NCBI GenBank assembly: GCA_029210125.1
Contig: JARGPR010000008.1
Location: 62,001-126,000, forward strand
DNA length: 64,000 bases
Origin: Pseudomonadales bacterium
Lineage (GTDB): Bacteria > Pseudomonadota > Gammaproteobacteria > Pseudomonadales > JAHRWD01
Direction: 5' to 3'
Position numbers and translations under genes: made by a program. Shown here in pieces: positions 57,155 through 64,000 of this stretch (position 1 is its first letter; each line of letters opens with the position of its first letter). The notes below the pieces were generated by a model. It saw only the letters and a program-made list of their open reading frames with translations. It was not told where the DNA came from and ran no database searches.

Positions 57155-58207
57155 ATGAAATCCAGGCAAAGTTCCGATAAAAAGTATTCAACCAGTCAGC
57201 CTCCAGAAGAAAATTTGATTATCAATTTTCGCCTGGAGCTTAACAAGTACTTCGGCCTACTGCTCCTTGCTCTTCTAAGCCCGTATGCGGTGACCCATAT
57301 CATTGCAGGGGACCTAATGACATCGATTTTTCCAACCACCATCGTGATACTGGCGGCACTGAATTCGATCTCCATTATCCGCAAAAAAAAACAGATAAAA
57401 GCCTTCAATTTTTTCTATGTAATTGTTTTGGTTGCTCTGGTAATCGGTTTCTTCCTGGAAGGTTCGCTGATTACTTACTGGCATTACCCTTTCGCACTTA
57501 TCATTCTTTTTAGCGTCGGTCAAAAACGAGCACGGATAATGCTGCTGCTCAGCATAGTAATACTGGTACCAGTAGCCTTTTATACGACCGATACAGCAAC
57601 TGCTGCACGTTTCGCAGCAACCTATTTTATGGTCTGCGTATTGGGTGATGTGGTGGTAAGGCTTATGGATGAAGCTCACCAACAACAGGCTCTACTCACA
57701 ATTACTGATCCACTAACCGGTGCATTGAACCGCCGCTCCATGATCTACCAACTTAAAGATGCTGCCGCGGGCTGCCGCCGCGGGCTGGGTACAGCAGCCT
57801 TGCTCACGATCGATATCGACCACTTTAAAAATATCAACGATACCTATGGGCACCAGGTAGGAGACGATACACTGAAAGCGGTGGTTGGTGCCCTTACACA
57901 ACGTAAGCGCGAACTGGACAAGCTATTCAGAACCGGTGGCGAAGAGTTCATCATGCTGATCCGCAACCTGGATAAAAAAGGTTCAATCGCCTTTGCCGAA
58001 AGCCTTCGTGCAGCTGTGGAACAAACTGATATCACCCACGGACAGCGGGTAACGGTAAGTATTGGTGTTGCGGATTACATACTCGATGAAAGTGTTGATG
58101 ACTGGATTAGACGTGCCGACGACCAAATGTATCTGGCCAAACGACATGGTCGCAACCGTGTATCCCCCCCGCACATCACAGGAGTACCAGCAGAGGAAAC
58201 AGGCTAG
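57155..58207 (+). CDS. membrane diguanylate cyclase (GGDEF)
   Basis: A 350 aa protein. Five or so TM helices fill residues about 28-165. A GGDEF domain starts near 180 (DPLTGALNRRSMIYQLKDAA). The active-site motif is GGEEF at 261-265. The inhibitory I-site RELD lies exactly five residues before it, so c-di-GMP feedback is expected. There is no EAL domain. The signal sensed by the membrane part is unknown. Confidence 0.92.
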   Translation: MKSRQSSDKKYSTSQPPEENLIINFRLELNKYFGLLLLALLSPYAVTHIIAGDLMTSIFPTTIVILAALNSISIIRKKKQIKAFNFFYVIVLVALVIGFFLEGSLITYWHYPFALIILFSVGQKRARIMLLLSIVILVPVAFYTTDTATAARFAATYFMVCVLGDVVVRLMDEAHQQQALLTITDPLTGALNRRSMIYQLKDAAAGCRRGLGTAALLTIDIDHFKNINDTYGHQVGDDTLKAVVGALTQRKRELDKLFRTGGEEFIMLIRNLDKKGSIAFAESLRAAVEQTDITHGQRVTVSIGVADYILDESVDDWIRRADDQMYLAKRHGRNRVSPPHITGVPAEETG

Positions 58208-58260
58208 AAAGCTTAAGCAGCATGCCCCTCAAACTTATACAAAATCTGCCGTGACCTCCA

Positions 58261-58800
58261 TCACCACATCAAATCATCGGGAATCTTATAGTCCGCGTAA
58301 AGGTCATCCTCATCGGCTATATCAGTAGGTTTTTCCGCACGAAAGATAATACGACTGCTGTCCCGTTCTGCAATTCGATCCGCCACAAGAGCCGGCACAA
58401 GAATGTACTGATCTCCCTGCTTCACGACCACAATCACACCCTTGCTTAACTGATTAACCTGCTTACTGCTTACCAGCACCCGTTTGATGGTTTTACCATC
58501 GGCAAACTTAAATTCCTGCTCACCATCGGATTGAATTTTGTTGGTTTCAATCAGCTGTTTGATCTGAGCAGCAATCGCTTTACGCGCGGCTTTATCCGTT
58601 TTTTGCAGATTGAGCTGTTTATCCTTTGCAACTTTATCGGCTCGGGATTTCTCAAGTTGCAACCTGTTTTTTTCAGCCTCAAGCTTATTCAGCTTCTTCT
58701 GCTGCTGATTTTTTGGCCGCTTTTCCTGCGCAAGCTGCTTCGCTTTTTTCTTGCTAACCAGACCTGATTTTTTTAGTTGATCGCTTAATGAATCTGCCAT
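58261..58800 (-). CDS. DUF2058 (YaiL-like) protein
   Basis: A 179 aa highly charged protein. The N-terminal half (residues about 8-75) is Lys/Gln/Glu-rich and probably coiled-coil (KKSGLVSKKKAKQLAQEKRP). The C-terminal half has the DUF2058 motif FKFADGKTIKRVLVSSKQVN. A role in nucleic-acid handling is often supposed, but the function is unproven. It converges on the diguanylate cyclase gene. Confidence 0.9.
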   Translation of the reverse strand: MADSLSDQLKKSGLVSKKKAKQLAQEKRPKNQQQKKLNKLEAEKNRLQLEKSRADKVAKDKQLNLQKTDKAARKAIAAQIKQLIETNKIQSDGEQEFKFADGKTIKRVLVSSKQVNQLSKGVIVVVKQGDQYILVPALVADRIAERDSSRIIFRAEKPTDIADEDDLYADYKIPDDLMW

Positions 58801-58853
58801 TTTTATACTTAAATACTATTTTCTATATTAGGGGAAGTAGGAGAAGGTAGCTT

Positions 58854-58875
58854 ACAGGGTCAGAATAAGACCTGT
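58854..58875. repeat. short REP-like hairpin
   Basis: ACAGGGTC (58854-58861) and GACCTGT (58869-58875) pair with one bulge around AGAATAA. The GGGTCAG core resembles the larger hairpin at 51523-51563. It lies between two minus-strand genes. Confidence 0.35.
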
Positions 58876-58884
58876 ATATAAGCA

Positions 58885-60066
58885 TTAAACCAACTCAACC
58901 GCCATCGCGACGGCTTCACCGCCACCAATACAAAGCGCCGCGACACCCTGTTTTTTTTGTTGCTTTTGAAGCGCGGCAATTAGCGTAACCAATATCCGTG
59001 CACCACTTGCGCCAATAGGATGACCCAATGCACAGGCACCTCCATAAATGTTCACTTTTTCAATATCCAGATTTAATTCCTGAATTGCTGCCATCGCAAC
59101 CACCGCAAAGGCTTCGTTGATTTCAAACAGATCAACCTCATCCACGGACCAGCTCACCTGTTCAAGCAAGTTTTTTATGGCACTGACCGGAGCTAATGTG
59201 AACTCGGCAGGCTTTTGACCAAAACTGGTTTGACCTACGATTTTAGCAAGCGGCTTTAAGCCGCGTTTTTCACATTCCGATTGCCGCATTAACACTAGCG
59301 CGGCAGCACCATCTGAAATAGAACTGGCATTAGCCGCAGTCACCGTCCCACCTTTTTTAAAAGCCGCTGGTAGAACCGGAATTTTATCGGGGCGCGCTTT
59401 CGGTGGCTGCTCATCCTGGCTAACTGTCACTTCGCCTTTGCGGGTTTTAATGGTGACAGGAGCCAGCTCGTCGTCGAAACTACCCTCCTCCATCGCCGCC
59501 TGGGCTCGCGCCAAAGAGCGCAACGCATATTCATCCTGCTGCTCGCGGGTAAATGAGTATTTGTCAGCACATAGCTCTGCATAAACTCCCATCGCCTGAC
59601 CTTCGTAGGCATCTTCCAATCCATCAAAGACCATGTGATCAACCAGTTCACCATGTCCAAAGCGATAACCACTGCGGGCTTTGGTTAACATATGAGGAGC
59701 ACTGCTCATGTTTTCCATCCCCCCTGCCACGACGATTTTGTAGCTGCCTGCGACCAGACTATCGTGGGCCAACATCACCGATTTCATACCCGATCCACAG
59801 ACTTTGTTGACGGTTGTGCAGTCGGTAGTCAAGGCTAGATCTGCCCCGAGTGCAGCCTGCCGCGCCGGAGCCTGCCCTAGCCCAGCGGGTAACACACAAC
59901 CCATGATCAATGCATCCACATCCTCGCTCTTTACACCGGCCCGCTCAACCGCAGCTTGAATCGCTACAGAGCCTAACTCGGTCGCTTTTACTGCGCTGAG
60001 ATCACCCATAAAACCACCCATTGGGGTGCGCGCCATACCTACTATTACAATCGGATCCTGTTGCAT
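58885..60066 (-). CDS. acetyl-CoA C-acetyltransferase (thiolase)
   Basis: A type II thiolase of 393 aa. The acyl-binding Cys is in VNKVCGSGMKSVML near residue 90. The His is in GGACALGHPIGASGAR near 350, and the second Cys in ALCIGGGEAVAMAVE near 380. It condenses or cleaves acetoacetyl-CoA. Whether it serves polyhydroxyalkanoate, ketone or beta-oxidation metabolism is not shown by the context. The facing acyl-CoA synthetase gene suggests fatty-acid or aromatic-acid use. Confidence 0.92.
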   Translation of the reverse strand: MQQDPIVIVGMARTPMGGFMGDLSAVKATELGSVAIQAAVERAGVKSEDVDALIMGCVLPAGLGQAPARQAALGADLALTTDCTTVNKVCGSGMKSVMLAHDSLVAGSYKIVVAGGMENMSSAPHMLTKARSGYRFGHGELVDHMVFDGLEDAYEGQAMGVYAELCADKYSFTREQQDEYALRSLARAQAAMEEGSFDDELAPVTIKTRKGEVTVSQDEQPPKARPDKIPVLPAAFKKGGTVTAANASSISDGAAALVLMRQSECEKRGLKPLAKIVGQTSFGQKPAEFTLAPVSAIKNLLEQVSWSVDEVDLFEINEAFAVVAMAAIQELNLDIEKVNIYGGACALGHPIGASGARILVTLIAALQKQQKKQGVAALCIGGGEAVAMAVELV

Positions 60067-60248
60067 CTGCGTTTCCTTATCTGACTATTTTGATACATTC
60101 ATCGCTAAACCTTAACGCCCTGAGATAATAACAGCCCGAACGGTGGACTTTGGAATATCCTGCTTTTATTCTGAAGTCACGCTATATCACAGAAGATATA
60201 CAGAACATGGTATACAACAGATACGCTAAAAATAACAAGGGGAAACCG

Positions 60249-61871
60249 ATGACCAACTCTTCGCAGGATGCACTCAACTCTCAAATCACTCAGAGCGCTG
60301 AACTCTCAATGGCAGGCATGGACATTCCCTGGTTGCTAGAACAGTGGGTCGATAAAACCCCAGACAAACCATTTCTGATTTGGGAACCGTTCTCCGGCGA
60401 AAGCGAAAGCTGGTCATTCAGACGATTGCGGGATGAGTCCCGCTCCCTTGCCTCTGGCCTCGCATCAAAAGGCGTGAAAGCCGGCGACTTTGTATTGATC
60501 CATCTGGATAATTCACCAGAATTTGTGATCAGCTGGTTTGCCTGTGCGCAGTTGGGTGCGGTAGCAGTGTCCACTAATACCCGCTCCGTGGCCCGTGATC
60601 TCAGTTATTTTGCAGATCACGTTAGTGCTGTCTGCGCCATTACCCAACCAACCTTTGCCGAACTAATTAAGGACAGCTGCCCCGAAATTGGCTTTTTGGT
60701 GGTTACGGATAACGATGTAGGGGTCGCTGCCGAAGTTGATGCCAGCATTCGCTATATGCCCTTTGCAAGCCTGCTGGACACACCGATTGATCTGCCAGAA
60801 AGAGCTACCGACCCGATGGCAAATCTGGCGGTGCAATTTACATCCGGCACCACATCCCGCCCCAAAGCGGTACTCTGGACCCACGCTAACGCGCTATTCG
60901 GTGCTCGAGTTAACGCCGCGCATATGCGGCTGGTGCAGGACGATATCACCCTGACATTTTTGCCATTGTTTCATACCAACGCTCAAGCTTATTCAATGCT
61001 TGGCTCCCTTTGGGGTGGCGGCACAATGGTATTGCAGCCCAAGTTTTCTGCATCACGTTTCTGGCCGGTATCCGTCAAACATCACTGCACCTGGTCATCG
61101 ATGATCCCCTTCGCATTTAAAGCACTGGCGGGACAAAAAATGCCAGAGCACAATTATCGTTTCTGGGGCACCGGCGCACATATTCCCATGGTCAAAGAAA
61201 TTTTTGGAATCGAAAGTATCGGCTGGTGGGGCATGACCGAAACCATCACTCACGGCATTGTCACCGATCTTGATCACCCAGGCCCAGCGGGCAATATGGG
61301 CCGAGCAGCACTGGAATACGGCATCCAAATTCGCCGCTCCGATGGCAGCATGGCCAAACCCGGAGAAAAAGGCCATCTGTTTATCCACGGTGTACGCGGC
61401 GTCAGCTTATTCAAGGAATACTATGGTGACGCGGATGCAACCGCCAAATCATTCGATGAAAACGGCTGGTTTGATACCGGCGATATTGTGCGTATTAACG
61501 AATGCGGAGCACTGTTTTTTGCCGACCGTGACAAAGACATGCTGAAAGTAGGCGCAGAAAATGTCGCCGCATCAGAAGTTGAAGCGGTAATCATGGCCAC
61601 CGAACTGGTAAGTGAATGTGCAGTCGTTGCCCAAAAGCACTACATGCTGGATGAAGTCCCCGTGGTATTTGTAATCCCCAATCCAAACGGGCAGTCACTC
61701 TCTGAAGCAGAGTTAAAGGAAAAACTAATCACATACTGCTCCGTGAATTTAGCGGACTTCAAAGTAGTACGAGATGTACATATAGTGGATAGCTTGCCGC
61801 GCTCCACATTGGAAAAAATTGCCAAGAATGAGCTTCGAAAACAGCTCCCAAAAATTGAGTCGGGAAAATAG
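60249..61871 (+). CDS. AMP-dependent acyl-CoA synthetase/ligase
   Basis: An ANL-family ligase of about 540 aa. The P-loop is VQFTSGTTSRPKAVLWTH near residue 196, A5 is GWWGMTETITHG near 323, A7 is GWFDTGDIVRI near 415, and the catalytic Lys region LPRSTLEKIAKNE is at the end. The acid substrate is not identifiable; crotonobetaine/carnitine-CoA-ligase-like proteins look similar. ATG 60249, with AAGGGG 8 bp upstream, is chosen; the frame is open from 60150 without a better site. Confidence 0.88.
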   Translation: MTNSSQDALNSQITQSAELSMAGMDIPWLLEQWVDKTPDKPFLIWEPFSGESESWSFRRLRDESRSLASGLASKGVKAGDFVLIHLDNSPEFVISWFACAQLGAVAVSTNTRSVARDLSYFADHVSAVCAITQPTFAELIKDSCPEIGFLVVTDNDVGVAAEVDASIRYMPFASLLDTPIDLPERATDPMANLAVQFTSGTTSRPKAVLWTHANALFGARVNAAHMRLVQDDITLTFLPLFHTNAQAYSMLGSLWGGGTMVLQPKFSASRFWPVSVKHHCTWSSMIPFAFKALAGQKMPEHNYRFWGTGAHIPMVKEIFGIESIGWWGMTETITHGIVTDLDHPGPAGNMGRAALEYGIQIRRSDGSMAKPGEKGHLFIHGVRGVSLFKEYYGDADATAKSFDENGWFDTGDIVRINECGALFFADRDKDMLKVGAENVAASEVEAVIMATELVSECAVVAQKHYMLDEVPVVFVIPNPNGQSLSEAELKEKLITYCSVNLADFKVVRDVHIVDSLPRSTLEKIAKNELRKQLPKIESGK

Positions 61872-61880
61872 CACCGTCAG

Positions 61881-61908
61881 ATCTGTTAAGGCCATATGCT
61901 GAACAGAT
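61881..61908. repeat. inverted repeat after the acyl-CoA synthetase gene
   Basis: ATCTGTT (61881-61887) and AACAGAT (61902-61908) pair perfectly around a 14-nt loop, 10 bp after the stop. No T-tract follows, so it may stabilise the 3' end rather than terminate. Confidence 0.3.
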
Positions 61909-62123
61909 ATCACCTCAGCACCTGATCAAGCGGTCTACCCCGACTGAGGATGAAAAATAGGCGTGTCAGGGATTTCCACCATGCTAGATTTCATAATTTA
62001 CAATTGCCCATGTTATGTACTTAATATCACAATAGATGGAAAACCTATCCACCTATATACAACCAAAACGTGGCAAATGGGTTCCGCTTACTAACGCTAG
62101 TAGGTCAAGAAAGGAGACTGGAA

Positions 62124-63194
62124 TTGAAACGTACAAAACAAACTCTTCTTGAGCAAATGAAAATAAGTGATGTTGAGATCTCGCATCGCATGCAACTACT
62201 AACTCTTAACAAAGATGAATTGGATTTATTGTATAGTCACAAGAAGATAATTGAAGACAATATCGACATTATTGTTGACGAGTTTTATGAGAAACAAACT
62301 GAAATAGACGAAATATCTTTGTTGATTGGAGATGCAGATACACTAATACGTTTACGAACAGCCCAACGAAAATATGTCATGGATCTATTTTCCGGGAATT
62401 ATGATAGTGAATATGTCAATAACAGGCTACGTATTGGTATGGTACATAAACGCATTGGCGTTGAACCAAAGCTCTATCTTTCAGCCGTAAGAACTTTAAA
62501 ACATATTGTAACTAAATCGCTAAAAAGAATAATCACAAAGCGTGAAATATTAGAGGAAACCTTAGATGCTCTTGACAAGCTACTCTATTTTGATACAACT
62601 TTAGTATTTGATACTTATATTGATTCTTTAGTAGGGGAAATTGAAAATGCCAAAAGCAAAACCGAAGTATATGCTAAAAGCTTAGAAGAAAAAGTGGCTG
62701 AAAGAACTAAGCAATTAGAAGAACAAGCGCAAAAAGATCCATTAACCAATCTATATAATCAAAGAGCAATGCAAGAATCTCTTAGAAGAGATCTTTCGAG
62801 CTCAAAAAGGCGTCAGGTAAAATTATCTTTTGTATATTTTGATATTGATAAGTTTAAAGATATAAATGACAAATTTGGGCATATAAAAGGTGACAAAGTT
62901 CTAAAAAATATAGGACAGGCCATGCTCAATAATGTTAGGGATACTGATACGCCATGCCGCTATGGTGGCGATGAATTCTGCATAATAATGCCTGAATGCA
63001 ACTCTGAAGATGCCAAGTCTATTTGTGAGAGAATCATAAAAGAATTCCGCGATAAATACCCTGAAATTTCTCTTAGTATAGGAATAGCAGAAACAGGTTT
63101 AGATGAGTATATTGATGGAGACACGCTCATTAAAAAGGCTGATAAAAACATGTACTTGGCGAAAGAAGAAAATGGATTTCAAATTCGAGTATAA
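62124..63194 (+). CDS. globin-coupled diguanylate cyclase, TTG start
   Basis: About 356 aa. The N-terminal ~170 residues fit a protoglobin sensor: RIGMVHKRIGVEPKLYL holds the probable haem-proximal His (residue 108). A coiled-coil linker (EEKVAERTKQLEEQAQKDPL) leads to a GGDEF domain with RYGGDEFCIIMPE. The I-site RDTD lies five residues before the motif. An O2-responsive c-di-GMP enzyme is the expected role. The frame opens at a GTG (62070), but AAGGAG at 62111-62116 sits 7 bp before TTG 62124, the best start. The gene is clearly AT-rich against its neighbours. Confidence 0.85.
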   Translation: MKRTKQTLLEQMKISDVEISHRMQLLTLNKDELDLLYSHKKIIEDNIDIIVDEFYEKQTEIDEISLLIGDADTLIRLRTAQRKYVMDLFSGNYDSEYVNNRLRIGMVHKRIGVEPKLYLSAVRTLKHIVTKSLKRIITKREILEETLDALDKLLYFDTTLVFDTYIDSLVGEIENAKSKTEVYAKSLEEKVAERTKQLEEQAQKDPLTNLYNQRAMQESLRRDLSSSKRRQVKLSFVYFDIDKFKDINDKFGHIKGDKVLKNIGQAMLNNVRDTDTPCRYGGDEFCIIMPECNSEDAKSICERIIKEFRDKYPEISLSIGIAETGLDEYIDGDTLIKKADKNMYLAKEENGFQIRV

Positions 63195-63210
63195 GGTTAA
63201 ATACATAGAT

Positions 63211-63300
63211 ATCTAACAAAAAAATTTACTTTGGAAACTTTGAACTTTGGCCTAAAAAACTGGCAGTAGCTCAAATTTGCAGGTTATTAATTCGTTATAT
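63211..63300 (+). repeat. possible degenerate attC-like site
   Basis: ATCTAAC (63211-63217) fits the RYYYAAC box and GTTATAT (63294-63300) is close to GTTRRRY. The halves are imperfectly complementary over about 30 nt (ATATAAC/ATCTAAC, then matching A-rich, AAATTTGA/AAACTTTGA and GCC blocks). It starts 17 bp after the globin-GGDEF stop, and an ATG follows 3 bp after its end. AT-richness makes chance pairing easy. Confidence 0.3.
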
Positions 63301-63303
63301 GCC

Positions 63304-63822
63304 ATGCTGAATACTAGAACAGTAGCAATACAAACGGCGCGCAGAGTGCTTTGGGTCAATTTAATATTGACCTTTTTAGTTTCCGTATTTTCTCTATTTT
63401 TTGTTCCATTTTTCCATGAAAACACCATGGGTTGGTTTGTTGTAATTCCTGTTGTTGGTTATATTTTGGTTTATTACTCTATGAGTTTTCGTAGCAAAAT
63501 TACAGTTGACAAAGCGTTTAATTATACCATTTGCATACCTGATCACTCTTCAAACACTAGTCGTAAAATCCCATTGGAATATATTACCCATATTGAAATT
63601 TGTGAGTATAGGTTATTCAACAATAGTAATTATTATCCATGTGGTGTAGACCAAAGTTATTTTTACACCAAAACTATGTTTGGGTACATAGGATTAGGGC
63701 TAATCGTCTGCTATAAGATTCCTAAATCCTTGTCTGGAGACTCAATAACACGAGGTATATGTTTTCCTGAATCTAAGGCAAATGAATTCTTGAAATTTGT
63801 TAAGGAGAATACTCTTGGTTGA
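63304..63822 (+). CDS. small membrane protein of unknown function
   Basis: About 172 aa. Two TM helices lie near residues 15-36 (VNLILTFLVSVFSLFFVPFF) and 42-60 (GWFVVIPVVGYILVYYS). A soluble Tyr/Asn-rich domain follows, with IPLEYITHIEICEYRL, loosely like a bacterial PH-type domain. The frame opens at TTG 63277, but ATG 63304 gives a natural N-terminus. The gene is AT-rich, like the globin-GGDEF gene. No family is recognised. Confidence 0.55.
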   Translation: MLNTRTVAIQTARRVLWVNLILTFLVSVFSLFFVPFFHENTMGWFVVIPVVGYILVYYSMSFRSKITVDKAFNYTICIPDHSSNTSRKIPLEYITHIEICEYRLFNNSNYYPCGVDQSYFYTKTMFGYIGLGLIVCYKIPKSLSGDSITRGICFPESKANEFLKFVKENTLG

Positions 63823-64000
63823 TCTTAAGACAAAATTATTGGATGTGCGGGGTTCTTCTAAACAGGTACTCAGTATTCGAATCGTTGCAGCGGATATTTG
63901 ATTCGCGACCCATTTACTATCGAAAAACAAGCGTCGCCCAAACCCCCCCTGAACTCAGGCGTTAGCCATCCGTGGTACCCACATTTAGTAGACACCTTCT

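Noticed and set aside
63960..64000. Right-end sequence resembling an insertion-sequence terminus when read leftward
   Set aside because: Only one end could be in view, no transposase is visible, and the resemblance is from memory of a general pattern.

Overview
The window reads as chromosome from a free-living gammaproteobacterium, most like the Cellvibrionales/Pseudomonadales group. The evidence is the conserved blocks kdsD-kdsC-lptC-lptA-lptB-rpoN-hpf-ptsN-rapZ-mgtE and yhdP-maf-mreDCB/gatCAB, a monofunctional hisB, and an urtABCDE-ureDABCEFG block. Most genes look vertically inherited, with moderate GC. No complete transposon, prophage or CRISPR array is visible.

Layout. 1-5092 (minus): MscS-type channel (cut by the left edge), nagZ, L,D-transpeptidase, pseudouridine synthase, GNAT, P-loop kinase-like protein, Nudix hydrolase. 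5463-8389 (minus): histidine genes hisF, hisA, hisH, hisB. 8702-18257 (plus): Ca2+/cation antiporter, Kdo synthesis and LPS export (kdsD, kdsC, lptC, lptA, lptB), sigma-54 and nitrogen-PTS genes (rpoN, hpf, ptsN, rapZ), then mgtE. 18327-26398 (minus): nitrilase-family amidase, yhdP, maf, mreD, mreC, mreB. 26682-30059 (plus): gatCAB. 30275-33243: decayed LysR and cupin pieces, htpX, and tRNA-Gly and tRNA-Glu. 33371-38261: a membrane-anchored unknown, a crotonase, nadA and a prpE-like acyl-CoA synthetase. 38904-50112 (plus): a sigma-54 promoter followed by the complete urea ABC transporter and urease locus. 50336-51509: an AT-rich SIR2-like gene bounded by integron recombination signals. 51698-58800: bicupin, broken SDR gene, mutarotase, ytoQ, Lrp regulator, leuA, a diguanylate cyclase and a DUF2058 protein. 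58885-61871: thiolase and an acyl-CoA synthetase. 62124 to the end: AT-rich globin-coupled diguanylate cyclase and a small membrane protein.

Functional links. rpoN and ptsN lie in the same window as a urea uptake/urease block whose leader carries a well-spaced -24/-12 element and two NtrC-like half-sites, so nitrogen limitation probably drives urea use. UrtA-E would import urea, UreABC would hydrolyse it, and UreDEFG would load nickel. The lpt/kds and mre/yhdP/nagZ/L,D-transpeptidase genes serve the envelope.

Main points of interest: (1) a solitary integron-type cassette encoding a SIR2-like protein, with an 84-bp attC-like site, next to ureG and with no integrase nearby; (2) mreC, whose natural start appears to be AUU; (3) absence of ptsO, pmbA/yjgA/tldD and rng from positions where relatives usually carry them; (4) several small decay scars (LysR/cupin, SDR, a LuxR-like fragment upstream of urtA); (5) a low-GC globin-GGDEF gene with a TTG start next to a possible degenerate attC.
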